Source: DATDMG01 sp036518955
GTDB lineage: Bacteria > Actinomycetota > Actinomycetes > Actinomycetales > Kineosporiaceae
Assembly (NCBI GenBank): GCA_036518955.1
Contig: DATDMG010000213.1
Coordinates: forward strand, 1 to 17,438
Direction: 5' to 3'
Length of the DNA stretch: 17,438 nt
Position numbers and translations under genes: made by a program. The notes under the pieces were generated by a model. It had not been told where the DNA came from and did not search any database. It saw nothing but the letters and a program-made list of their open reading frames with translations. Below are positions 1 to 7,329 of the stretch, one piece after another (position 1 is the first letter of the stretch; each line of letters opens with the position of its first letter).

Positions 1-13
1 GAGGGTGGACGTC

Positions 14-1354
14 ATGCCATCCACCTGCCCCGACGAGAGTGGAGGCCCGACGGGGAGCGGAGGCCCCGGCCGGGGCGAGGTGCTCGCCGCGGCCCGGGCC
101 ACCTCTGTCGCGTTCATCGCCACCGGCTTCGCCTTCGCCAGTTGGGCCTCCCGGATCCCTCAGGTGCGTGACCGCCTGCACCTCGACCCCGCCGAGCTGG
201 GTCTGGTGCTGCTGGCGATCGCGGCCGGGGCGCTGATCGCACTGCCGCTGTCCGGGTCGATCGTGGGGCGTTTCGGGTCCCGGCGCACCGTCCAGGCCCT
301 CGCTCTGGTGGACGGGGTGGCCGTGGCGGTGGTGGCGGTCGGGTACCGGTTCGACGTCGTCCCGGTGCTGGTCGGGCTGTTCCTGTTCGGGTTCGCCCAG
401 GGTGGCTGGGACGTCGCGATGAACGTCCAGGGGGCGGCCGTGGAGCGCCGGCTGGGGCGGTCGATCATGCCGCGGTTCCATGCCGGGTTCAGCGTCGGAA
501 CGGTCGCCGGGGCGTTGATCGGTGCGGCGATGGTCGCGCTGTCGGTCCCGGTGACCGTGCACCTGCTCCCCGTCGGGGCGCTCGTCGCGACCGTGGTTCC
601 GGTCAGCGTGCGGCGGTTCGTCCCGGACGCCGACGACCAGGCCGTCGCCACCGCCGGCGGGCGGTCGCCGCGGGCGCTGTCCGCCTGGCGGGAGCCGCGC
701 ACGGTGCTGGTCGGCCTGCTGGTGCTGGTGTTCGCGTTCGCCGAGGGGACCGGCAACGACTGGACCGGGGTCGGCCTGATCGACGACTACCACGTCAGCC
801 CGTCCGTCGGCACGCTCGGCTTCGCGACGTTCCTGACCGCGATGACCGTGGCCCGCTGGGTCGGCCCGGCCGTGCTGGACCGCTGGGGACGGGTAACCAC
901 CCTGCGGGTTCTCGCGGTCACCGGGGTGGCCGGTGTCGCCCTGCTCGTCGCGGGCGGCGAACTGGTGGGAGGTGACCTGGCGGGCGCCGCGGTGCCGATG
1001 GCGTTCGCCGGGCTGCTCCTCTGGGGGCTCGGGGTGTCCCTGGGGTTCCCGGTCGGGATGAGCGCCGGGGCCGACCAGCCCGCGATGGCCGCACCGCGGG
1101 TGAGTGTCATCTCCTCGATCGGGTATTGCGCCTTCCTGGCCGGGCCGCCCGCGGTCGGGTTCCTCGCCGACCGGACGACCGTGCTGCTCGCGACGGTGTC
1201 GGTGGCGGTCCTGCTGGCGGTCGCCGTCCTGCTCACCGCGGTGGTCAGCCCGCTGCCGCAGAACGATCCGGACGTCGCCGAGGCCGTGGTCTCTCCGGGC
1301 CCCCGTCCCCCGGACCTGACCCCTGACCCCGGCGCGGCGCACCGGAGATCTTGA
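14..1354 (+). CDS. MFS transporter, MosC/YbjJ-like, 12 membrane segments
   Basis: This is a secondary transporter of the major facilitator superfamily acting in the cytoplasmic membrane. The 446-residue product is almost entirely hydrophobic, in two six-helix halves joined by a polar loop near residue 215. Helix 1 carries FAFASWASRIPQVRD, followed by an L-x-L-LA-GA-ALPL segment and the loop GRFGSRR. This is the pattern of the MosC/YbjJ branch, whose members are mostly of unknown substrate. The second half repeats the loop motif as LDRWGRVTTLR. I chose ATG at 14 because GAGGG at 1-5 lies 8-9 nt upstream. A GTG at 5 is in frame but would have no ribosome site within the window. The C-terminus is a Pro/Asp-rich cytoplasmic tail. 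It is separated from the next gene by 357 nt, so co-transcription is not implied. Family is sure; substrate is unknown. Confidence 0.9.
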   Translation: MPSTCPDESGGPTGSGGPGRGEVLAAARATSVAFIATGFAFASWASRIPQVRDRLHLDPAELGLVLLAIAAGALIALPLSGSIVGRFGSRRTVQALALVDGVAVAVVAVGYRFDVVPVLVGLFLFGFAQGGWDVAMNVQGAAVERRLGRSIMPRFHAGFSVGTVAGALIGAAMVALSVPVTVHLLPVGALVATVVPVSVRRFVPDADDQAVATAGGRSPRALSAWREPRTVLVGLLVLVFAFAEGTGNDWTGVGLIDDYHVSPSVGTLGFATFLTAMTVARWVGPAVLDRWGRVTTLRVLAVTGVAGVALLVAGGELVGGDLAGAAVPMAFAGLLLWGLGVSLGFPVGMSAGADQPAMAAPRVSVISSIGYCAFLAGPPAVGFLADRTTVLLATVSVAVLLAVAVLLTAVVSPLPQNDPDVAEAVVSPGPRPPDLTPDPGAAHRRS

Positions 1355-1711
1355 CGGTCTCCGACCCCGGAACCCCATTCGTGCGTCGAGGCTGGAGTCG
1401 GCGCGCGGGCGGGGGTTCGTCGATGCCATGGCGCTGAGCGTCACCGGCACCGGTGGAGGTTGTTGCTGGGGGCAGCAAGGCCTGGGACATCAGTTGGCGG
1501 GACCGCACTGCTGTCATGCCCCACGACACCGCTGCCCTGTTTCCCCGGCCGTACGACGCTGTGCTCGGAGAATCGTGTATCTGGCCGACGGCGTGAAGGC
1601 TCGGTGACACTGAAGACGACCGGCGAGATTCGCACGGGCCGGATGCCCGGGCGCTGAGATCCTTCAGCGCCCGGGTGGTTCCTGCCGTGTCGGCGCGGGA
1701 GGCGATGCGCG
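1355..1711. other. Non-coding gap between MFS and GH15 genes
   Basis: There is no convincing gene in this gap. The 65-codon frame at 1460-1657 has poor ribosome-site support and a composition that does not look like protein. Two inverted repeats are visible: a short TTGCTG/CAGCAA stem with a four-G loop (1463-1478), and a perfect 12-bp dyad at 1646-1675 described separately. I could not pick out a convincing -10/-35 pair. The GH15 promoter should lie here because the MFS stop is far upstream. Confidence 0.6.
1646..1675. promoter_or_regulatory. Perfect 12-bp inverted repeat in the GH15 leader
   Basis: The arms are cccgggcgctga (1646-1657) and tcagcgcccggg (1664-1675), with no mismatch and a 6-nt spacer. 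The repeat ends 21 nt before the GGGAGG ribosome site of the GH15 gene. As RNA it would form a very stable hairpin; as DNA it could be an operator. No T-rich run follows, only TGGTTCCTG. There is little room for a promoter between it and the gene, so a leader hairpin, attenuator or operator is more likely than a terminator of the distant MFS gene. Confidence 0.55.
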
Positions 1712-3997
1712 ATGGTTGCCCTGGGACCTCGCAGAATCCGCCGAGGATCGGCGGGGTACCGGTCTCTCACCGGCGCCGCGCTCATCGGACTCGGTCTGTC
1801 GATCGCCCCGTTCGTCTCGGCCGCCGTCTCGGCGGGGGGCCCTGCGGCCGACGGTCCGGGTGCCGGGTCGTCCTGGACGACGGGCAACAAGGTGGCGGTG
1901 GGGACGGCGGCCACCGCGACCAGCAAGATATGGTTCACCGCGGCCGGAGGGATCACCACGGAGGTCTTCTATCCGCGCGCCGACGTAGCCGACGTCCAGG
2001 ACCTGCAGTACGTCGTCACCGATGGCAGTACCTTCGTCGACCTCGAGCGGGATGCCACCGACCACGCCGTCACCATGCCGGACGAAAGAGCACTCGAGTA
2101 CACGATCACCAACACGGCGAAGAGTGGTAGGTACCGGCTGACCAACACGTACGTCACAGATCCGGACAGGGACACTCTGCTGATCAGGACCAGATTCCAG
2201 TCGCTGGTCGCCGGCAGCTACACGGTCTATGTCTTGTACAACCCATCCCTTTCCGGCGGCGCTGGGAACGACGACGCGAGGTGGGACGGCGCGAACGACG
2301 CCCTGATCGCGACCGACTCCCGGCCGGCGTTCAGTGGCATGTCGGCGGTGGCGACCGCGCTGAAGGTCTCCTCCGGTTGGGTGGCGCACGACAACGGCTA
2401 CGTGGGGAGAGCCAGCGACGGGTATGTCGACCTTCGGGCGGACGAGCGGCTGGACAACGCATTCGACAGCGTCTCCGCCCCGGGAAACACCGTCCAACTC
2501 GGCCAGGTCGGCGGCGTCGGTGCGGACACGACGTTCTCGCTGGCCCTGGGCTTCGGCTCCGACGCCGCCAGGGCGCTCAGCGCGGCGAACGGGTCGTTGA
2601 CAGCCGGCTTCACCGCCGTCGAAGCCAGCTACCGCAGCGGTTGGAACGACTACGTCAACACCCTCCCTGCCGCCCCCGCCAGCGTGTCGGGCGACACCGA
2701 ACTCCGCCGCACCTACTACGTCGGCGTCATGTCTCTGCACGCCGTCGAGGACAAGACCTTCGCGGGTGGCAGCGTCGCCGGGCTCGCGACCCCGTGGGGC
2801 GACACGAAGGACGCCGACACGCTCAACGACGGCTACCACCGGGTCTGGGGCCGAGATCTCTACCAGCAGGCCACCGCAGTCCTGGCGGCCGGTGACCGTG
2901 CGCAGGCGACGCGGATGGCTCGCTGGTTGTGGGACAACCAGTTCATCGGAACCTGGACCCAGGGCGACAACGTCTGGTACGGGCCGGGCGCATTTCCTCG
3001 GTACTCGCCCGTCAGCGGGGTGACCGGCGCGACCCCGCAACAGTTGGGTTGCTGCGAACAATACGACCAGGATGCCTTCGCCATCATCTTGGCCTGGATG
3101 ACCGGGCTCCATGACGCGCCCACCGTAGCGAAGATCAAGATGACGGCCGCGCACATCCAGAGCAACGGACCGGACACCCCGGCGGAACGGTGGGAGGAGC
3201 AGCCCGGCAAGTCACCCTCGAGCATTGCTGCCGAGATCGCGGGACTTGTCACGGCGGCGGATATCGCCCGCGCGCAGGGCGACGTGGCGAGTGCCGGCAG
3301 TTGGGAGCGGACTGCCGACGCCTGGCGGGCCGCCCTCCCGGGCTGGACGTTCACCCAGAACGGCTTCTGGGGCGACCACCGGTACTACGACCGCGTCGAA
3401 GATGCGAGCGGTAACCCCGCGGACGGCGATACCCGATCCTTCAAGGAAGGCAACTACCTCGAACGCGACATCGTCGATGCCGGGTTCCTTGAACTGGTAC
3501 GGCTCGGCGTCTACCCGCCCGCAGATCCGCTCGTCACCGGTTCGCTGCCGGAGACCGATATCGCGTTCGACGGGCACGCCCCGATGAAGATCACCTTGGC
3601 CAATGGTGACGTGTACTTCCACCGCTACGTCCATGACAGTTACGGGGAAAGCAGCACGGATGGGTCTGGTTGGGACGCCCAGAAATCGAACACGTGGGGT
3701 CGGCTGTGGCCGCTACTATCCGGTGAACGGGGTGAGTACGAGCTGGCCGATCACCGCTCCGCCACGCTCTTCCTGCAGTCCATGGCCGACAGCGGGAATG
3801 ACGGGTACCTCATCCCGGAACAGGTCTGGGACCAGGCGGACGCCTTCGGGTTCTCGAAAGGACGAGCCACCGGAAGTGCAGCCCCCCTCGCGTGGGCGGA
3901 GGCCCAGTACGTCCGCCTCGCCCGCGGCATCGACGCCGGCCACCCCACCGAGACGCCCGCGGTCGTCCAGAAGCGGTATGGCACGAGCCATCCTTGA
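1712..3997 (+). CDS. Secreted GH15 glucodextranase / glucoamylase
   Basis: This is an inverting exo-glucosidase that removes glucose from the non-reducing ends of alpha-glucans. The product has 761 residues. Residues 1-40 form an Arg-rich n-region and hydrophobic core ending near SAAVSA, an export signal. Residues about 45-310 match the beta-sandwich N-domain of bacterial glucodextranases, and about 320-745 are the (alpha/alpha)6 barrel. Barrel motifs include YHRVWGRDLYQQA, EQYDQDAF, AERWEEQPGKSPSSIAAE (likely general acid E495) and PEQVWDQ (likely general base E703). ATG at 1712 has GGGAGG at 1697-1702, 9 nt upstream. It stops soon after the barrel, so it lacks the C-terminal surface-anchoring domains of Arthrobacter glucodextranase and is probably released. 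The architecture favours glucodextranase (alpha-1,6 dextran), but glucoamylase activity cannot be excluded. No transporter or regulator for its product is adjacent. Confidence 0.93.
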   Translation: MVALGPRRIRRGSAGYRSLTGAALIGLGLSIAPFVSAAVSAGGPAADGPGAGSSWTTGNKVAVGTAATATSKIWFTAAGGITTEVFYPRADVADVQDLQYVVTDGSTFVDLERDATDHAVTMPDERALEYTITNTAKSGRYRLTNTYVTDPDRDTLLIRTRFQSLVAGSYTVYVLYNPSLSGGAGNDDARWDGANDALIATDSRPAFSGMSAVATALKVSSGWVAHDNGYVGRASDGYVDLRADERLDNAFDSVSAPGNTVQLGQVGGVGADTTFSLALGFGSDAARALSAANGSLTAGFTAVEASYRSGWNDYVNTLPAAPASVSGDTELRRTYYVGVMSLHAVEDKTFAGGSVAGLATPWGDTKDADTLNDGYHRVWGRDLYQQATAVLAAGDRAQATRMARWLWDNQFIGTWTQGDNVWYGPGAFPRYSPVSGVTGATPQQLGCCEQYDQDAFAIILAWMTGLHDAPTVAKIKMTAAHIQSNGPDTPAERWEEQPGKSPSSIAAEIAGLVTAADIARAQGDVASAGSWERTADAWRAALPGWTFTQNGFWGDHRYYDRVEDASGNPADGDTRSFKEGNYLERDIVDAGFLELVRLGVYPPADPLVTGSLPETDIAFDGHAPMKITLANGDVYFHRYVHDSYGESSTDGSGWDAQKSNTWGRLWPLLSGERGEYELADHRSATLFLQSMADSGNDGYLIPEQVWDQADAFGFSKGRATGSAAPLAWAEAQYVRLARGIDAGHPTETPAVVQKRYGTSHP

Positions 3998-4013
3998 CCT
4001 GGCCGCGCGGGGG

Positions 4014-4035
4014 CGGGCCGCACGGGGGCGGCCCG
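4014..4035. terminator. Candidate bidirectional terminator hairpin between convergent genes
   Basis: The arms cgggccgc (4014-4021) and gcggcccg (4028-4035) pair perfectly over 8 bp with a 6-nt loop. The hairpin begins 17 nt after the GH15 stop and lies between two converging genes. No U tract follows on either strand, which is common in high-GC actinobacteria but lowers certainty. Confidence 0.5.
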
Positions 4036-4126
4036 GACGGTTTCGTCGGGTGCCCGCCGGCGTGATCGGCCCAGCTCCCCGGTCGCGGTCAACCTGGTCT
4101 CCACGAGTTCCACCCTCCGCAGCGGT

Positions 4127-4927
4127 TCATGCGGTGGATCGACCACGAACCGGGGGGAGGGGTGACGCCGTCACGGGCGTCCTGCCGGCGGTGGGGTTGC
4201 CGAGTGTCAGGGCCAGGGCGACCGCCTGCGTCCTGGTCTGCACTCCGAGCTTGGTCAGCAGGCGGCTCACGTGCGTCTTCGCGGTGGTCTCCCGGATGCC
4301 GAGCGAGACCGCCAGTTGTCGGTTCGTCCCTCCGCTCGCCAACGCCTCCAACACCTGCCTCTCCCGCGGGCTGAGTGACTGCAGAGTCCGGCCCAGAGTG
4401 CCGGCGTCCTGCCCGGCCAGGGCTGCCGGTGGCCGCCAGCGCGCGGGACTGTTGCGGGCGAGCCACCGCGCGACCGTCGGATCGAGCACGACGTGGCCGC
4501 CGATCGTCGCACGGATGGCGGCAACCAGAGCGTCCGGGTCGTTCGGGCGGGACAGGACGCCGTGGGCTCCTGCCCGCAGGCAGTCCAGGGCCGTGGCCGC
4601 CTGCGCCTCCGGCTCCGCCGCCGGACGGGTGAGGATGATGATCGATGGGACCTGCGCGCCGCTCTCGGCGGCGGCTGCCGTGATCCGCGCAGTCGCCTGG
4701 ATGCCGTCGAGGACGGGCAGGTCGAGCGCCATCAGCACCACGTCCGGGCGTTGTCTGGCAGCGGCCCGAACGGCCGCCGCGCCGTCCGCGGCGTGCGCCG
4801 TGACGACGACGGCGGAGTCTGGCTCGACGGATTGGCGCAACCTGGCCCGCCCGACGCCCTCGGCATCCGCGATCAGGCAACGGAGGCGACGGCGCGGCGA
4901 GGACTGCCCGACGTTCGTGGTGGCCAT
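4127..4927 (-). CDS. LuxR/NarL-type response regulator with degenerate receiver
   Basis: This is a DNA-binding transcription regulator. Residues about 14-145 fold like a response-regulator receiver, and 183-242 are a LuxR/GerE helix-turn-helix (LSPRERQVLEALASGGTNRQLA, then TAKTHVSRLLTKLG). The receiver is unusual. Where family members read LMDLRMP, this one reads LMALDLP, putting Ala67 at the phospho-acceptor position. The N-terminal acidic pair is reduced to D21-A-E, and the conserved Lys is Arg127 (LSRPND); only Thr100 of the switch residues is kept. It is therefore unlikely to be switched by classical His-Asp phosphotransfer. No histidine kinase lies beside it. The start is uncertain: ATG 4927 has no clear ribosome site, while an in-frame GTG at 4936 has GAGGA 10 nt upstream. 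A longer frame reaching 5185 has non-protein-like composition. Target genes are unknown; the exported cluster upstream, on the same strand, is one possibility. Confidence 0.88.
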   Translation of the reverse strand: MATTNVGQSSPRRRLRCLIADAEGVGRARLRQSVEPDSAVVVTAHAADGAAAVRAAARQRPDVVLMALDLPVLDGIQATARITAAAAESGAQVPSIIILTRPAAEPEAQAATALDCLRAGAHGVLSRPNDPDALVAAIRATIGGHVVLDPTVARWLARNSPARWRPPAALAGQDAGTLGRTLQSLSPRERQVLEALASGGTNRQLAVSLGIRETTAKTHVSRLLTKLGVQTRTQAVALALTLGNPTAGRTPVTASPLPPVRGRSTA

Positions 4928-5381
4928 GATTGCCACTGTGTCGGGGTCCTCGTCCCGGGGAAACGGCAGTGCCCAAGCGGTGCTCGCCCGGTGATCAGAT
5001 TCCCAGGCTGGGGCGTGCCCCTTCTCGTCCATTTCTCGACTCCGGTCGCTCGGGCGGCACCGCGCGGGGCTCGTGAAGGCGCCGCGGTGATGCGTCGTCC
5101 CCGGGCGCGCGGCAGAACACAGAAGCCGATCGTACGAGCGGCTGGGCGGGCATCCGAACGGGCCCAGCTGTCGGATCTGCGACATTTCGGTTCAGGGGCA
5201 CCGCACGGGCCGGTCGCGGCCGGCACCGTTCGCTGCGGGAGGTCGACGCGTGTCGACCCGGGCACCGTCCGAGCTATCGCGCCGCGAAGGCGACGCCGCG
5301 AAGGCGACGTGCCTTCGCGGCGTTCGGTGTGGGGCGTTCGGCAATGGGCGTGGCGGACGGCGCCGGCCACCACCGTTTCGG
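4928..5381. other. Non-coding gap upstream of the response regulator
   Basis: I find no supportable gene in this stretch. Short frames on both strands are Arg/Pro-rich and lack ribosome sites. It should contain the promoter of the response regulator, although I could not identify one. At its right end is the repeated 12-mer hairpin at 5280-5322, just beyond the stop of the last exported-cluster gene. Confidence 0.55.
5280..5322. terminator. Hairpin with duplicated left arm, end of the exported cluster
   Basis: The 12-mer cgccgcgaaggc occurs at 5280-5291 and again at 5294-5305. Its exact reverse complement follows at 5311-5322. Either copy can pair perfectly with the right arm, giving a 12-bp stem with a 5-nt or 19-nt loop. 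It lies 60-100 nt beyond the stop of the 5382-5807 gene on the minus strand, a suitable place for a terminator. There is no U tract. The 14-nt tandem repeat of the arm could be a simple replication-slippage duplication. Confidence 0.55.
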
Positions 5382-5807
5382 TCAGAAGGTCGCGGTGAAG
5401 TCCCACATCCAGTCCGCCGAGCCGTCCCGCTCCGGAGCGGTCCTGGCGTTGCTCCTGCCCCGCAAGGAGGCCGGATCCGACGGGCACCCCGGCTTGTCGA
5501 AGGTGCTGGCCACGATCGTCGCCCCGTTGTCCACCTTGAACCCGGTCGGCTGCCAGTCCGAGCCCTGTGTGTCGTAGCAGCGGCTGAAACGGACAGCGGT
5601 CGTGCCGGGCTGGATGACCTGGAAGAGAATGGACTGCACGCCCGGGCTGGTCTTGACGTACAGGTTGTGGCGCTTGCCGCCGGTCGCGGGCGGCGCGGCC
5701 GTCGCCCCGGCCACCACGCCTCCTGCGGTGATCGCGAGCGCGGTCATCGCGGCGATCGCCGCGCCACGCCCGCCTGCCGAGGCCGCCATCAGCCGCATTC
5801 TTGACAT
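5382..5807 (-). CDS. Small secreted two-cysteine protein, family unknown
   Basis: I do not recognise this 141-residue protein. Residues 1 to about 37 are a signal peptide: a short basic start (MSRMRLM), a long Ala/Gly-rich hydrophobic stretch, and an Ala-X-Ala site near GATAA. The mature part of about 100 residues reads like a beta-rich extracellular domain (NLYVKTSPG, ILFQVIQPGTTAVRF, then ATIVASTF). It has exactly two cysteines (C77, C108) that could form one disulfide, and an aromatic tail ending SADWMWDFTATF. The start is ATG 5807 because GAGGAG lies 8 nt upstream; a GTG at 5814-5816 overlaps that ribosome site and is unlikely. It is the last of four genes for exported proteins on this strand, 117 nt after the previous one with a hairpin between them. 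It shows no clear similarity to the paralogue pair upstream. Confidence 0.72.
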   Translation of the reverse strand: MSRMRLMAASAGGRGAAIAAMTALAITAGGVVAGATAAPPATGGKRHNLYVKTSPGVQSILFQVIQPGTTAVRFSRCYDTQGSDWQPTGFKVDNGATIVASTFDKPGCPSDPASLRGRSNARTAPERDGSADWMWDFTATF

Positions 5808-5857
5808 AGTTGCCACTCCTCGGTGCGAAGGGAAAGGGAATCGGTGCGCCCGAGAGA

Positions 5858-5914
5858 GCCGTGAGCGGAGGTTCGGTCGCCTGCTGACAGGTCGAGCCGA
5901 CCCCCGCTCACGGC
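5858..5914. terminator. Intergenic stem with inner hairpin
   Basis: The arms gccgtgagcgg (5858-5868) and ccgctcacggc (5904-5914) are exact reverse complements over 11 bp. The 35-nt interior contains a smaller CCTG/CAGG hairpin. The right arm begins 11 nt after the stop of the 266-residue gene on the minus strand. It could terminate or attenuate transcription, or set the level of the following small gene by processing of a shared transcript. Confidence 0.5.
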
Positions 5915-5924
5915 CTCCGCCCCG

Positions 5925-6725
5925 TCACGAGGGCGGCGGGATCCGGTACTGCGCCTCCAACTGGGTCAAGGTGCGGGCGGCGAAGTCCCCGACCGTCTCG
6001 ACCTCTCCGACGGCGACGGCGTACGTGATGGCCTGCGCCCCCCGGAGCCAGTTGATGGCGTTGATCATCCAGTATGCCGCCTTCATGAGGGTGAGGTTGA
6101 GCGCCGTCCCGGTAAGACACCCGGTCAGGGTGCTCGACAGGATCTCCCGCCAATCCTTCAGGCCGTTGATCGCATTGTTCACGGCGAGACCCAGGCCGCC
6201 CGCGAGGCATCCGGCGAGGGCCTCGAGTCTCGCGTCGACGATGGGCAGGCCGAACTGCAGGTACCCGAAAGCCATCACGGCCGCGGTGAGCGCGATATAG
6301 ACGGCCGTATAGGCGATGTCGGCCATCGCGGGCTTCAGCCATACCATCGCGCCGCCGGAGTCGACGACGCCGCATGGCCCGACCTGGTACGCGGTCACCC
6401 TGAGCTTCCCGTCGAGCACCTGGTGGGAGGTGATCGTCCCGCTCGGCAGGTGGCTCTCCGCCACGGTCAGCGAGTCGGTGATGCCCTTCAGGAGATCGGC
6501 GGGGCCGCTGATCTCGGTGACGGAGCCGCTGCGGCACAGGCCGTCAGGCATCCTGTCCAGGAGCTTGCCCACGGGGGTGATGGTGAGACCGTTCGGGAGT
6601 TCCTCCGCGTGCGCCCTGCCCACGACCAGCACGGCACACATCGCGGCGACGACCATGAAGGCTACAGCAGCCCGCCGTCCCCGGAAGAATTTCTGATATT
6701 TCTTCCCACCGGGTGCTAGGGCCAT
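5925..6725 (-). CDS. Exported membrane-associated protein, family unknown
   Basis: I do not recognise this family. Read from ATG 6725 it has 266 residues. Residues 1-40 are a signal peptide: a strongly basic n-region (KKYQKFFRGRR), a hydrophobic core, and AHA at 38-40 as a cleavage site. A polar domain of about 90 residues follows, with C64 and C118. Next is a hydrophobic C-terminal half with likely membrane segments at about 134-158, 165-183 and 198-222, each of the last two containing one cysteine. The tail is polar and ends PPPS. The mature protein thus appears to be an extracytoplasmic domain fixed by a multi-pass membrane part. The start is unsure: ATG 6725 has no good ribosome site, while TTG 6746 (adding 7 residues) has a G6 run 5 nt upstream. 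It lies 53-74 nt after the preceding gene, suggesting one operon. Confidence 0.75.
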   Translation of the reverse strand: MALAPGGKKYQKFFRGRRAAVAFMVVAAMCAVLVVGRAHAEELPNGLTITPVGKLLDRMPDGLCRSGSVTEISGPADLLKGITDSLTVAESHLPSGTITSHQVLDGKLRVTAYQVGPCGVVDSGGAMVWLKPAMADIAYTAVYIALTAAVMAFGYLQFGLPIVDARLEALAGCLAGGLGLAVNNAINGLKDWREILSSTLTGCLTGTALNLTLMKAAYWMINAINWLRGAQAITYAVAVGEVETVGDFAARTLTQLEAQYRIPPPS

Positions 6726-6799
6726 TTCCCAGGTGAGTGTTGTCAACGATGCCCCCCGAGGGGGCGGCGTCTCGGTCTGAGATCCACGAGTGTTCCTCT

Positions 6800-7285
6800 C
6801 TACTGCAGGATCAGGTAATGGGAGAGCATCTGGTGGGACGGCGCCGGTGGGTTCGGTGTCGTCGGGTCCTGCCAGAAGAAGGCGTACATGAAGTCCGTAC
6901 GCATGTTATTGCAGGGATCAGCGCCCAAGTCTGGGTCGAGGTACGTCTGATGCGTTCGCCCCCAGTCCTCACAGGTCCACTTGTGGACGGGGTTGGGGGA
7001 GATCTGGTCGAGGTCCGCGTAGCCGGTCTGGACGAGCTTGTACGGGTTGACGGGGGGGCAGTCGCCGTCCTTCTTGTAGTTCAGGCCGAGCGAGATGTGC
7101 ATCAGGGGGTTGCTGTAGTTCCGGGGCGTAGCCTTGAAGGTGTACGCACAGATGCGACGGTTGCTCTCGGCGTGCGCCGCCGACCGGATGGACAGCGGGG
7201 TCGCCACGAGGGCGGCCGCCGTCAGCGCACCGAGAACGGCCCGCTTCCGCGGCCACCGAAAGGCCCCACGGCCAGGTATCTTCAC
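6800..7285 (-). CDS. Secreted four-cysteine protein, paralogue B
   Basis: This is a small exported protein of unknown function. Numbered from ATG 7291 it has 163 residues. Residues 1-41 are a signal peptide with a basic start (RWPRKR), an Ala/Leu core and an AAHA cleavage site. The mature protein has four cysteines (C48, C78, C107, C127). Residues around the first two read RRIC and YKKDGDCP, and around the last two WTCEDW and ADPCNNM. All four have counterparts in the next gene upstream (7330-7815), so the two are tandem paralogues. The start deserves attention: GAGGAG abuts ATG 7291 directly, leaving no spacing, whereas GTG 7285 (third codon) has 6 nt, so I prefer GTG 7285 and 161 residues. 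The gene follows its paralogue by 38-44 nt and is probably co-transcribed with it. Two disulfides are likely outside the cell. Confidence 0.8.
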   Translation of the reverse strand: MKIPGRGAFRWPRKRAVLGALTAAALVATPLSIRSAAHAESNRRICAYTFKATPRNYSNPLMHISLGLNYKKDGDCPPVNPYKLVQTGYADLDQISPNPVHKWTCEDWGRTHQTYLDPDLGADPCNNMRTDFMYAFFWQDPTTPNPPAPSHQMLSHYLILQ

Positions 7286-7329
7286 AGTCATCTCCTCATG
7301 TGCCGGGTGGATGAAGGTTTCTGAATCAC

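Noticed and set aside
1460..1657. 65-codon frame between the MFS and GH15 genes
   Set aside because: Composition is not protein-like, it runs into the 12-bp dyad, and I know no match to its sequence.
1664..3154. 496-codon minus-strand frame opposite the GH15 gene
   Set aside because: Val/Arg/Gly-rich antisense of a certain gene, with no motif and no ribosome site.
4928..5185. N-terminal extension of the response regulator
   Set aside because: The extra residues are Arg/Pro/Ser-rich, do not resemble a domain, and the receiver fold begins properly from the later start.
6723..6746. TTGACA at the start of the 266-residue gene as a -35 box
   Set aside because: No -10-like hexamer occurs at 16-18 nt; it lies in or next to the coding start.
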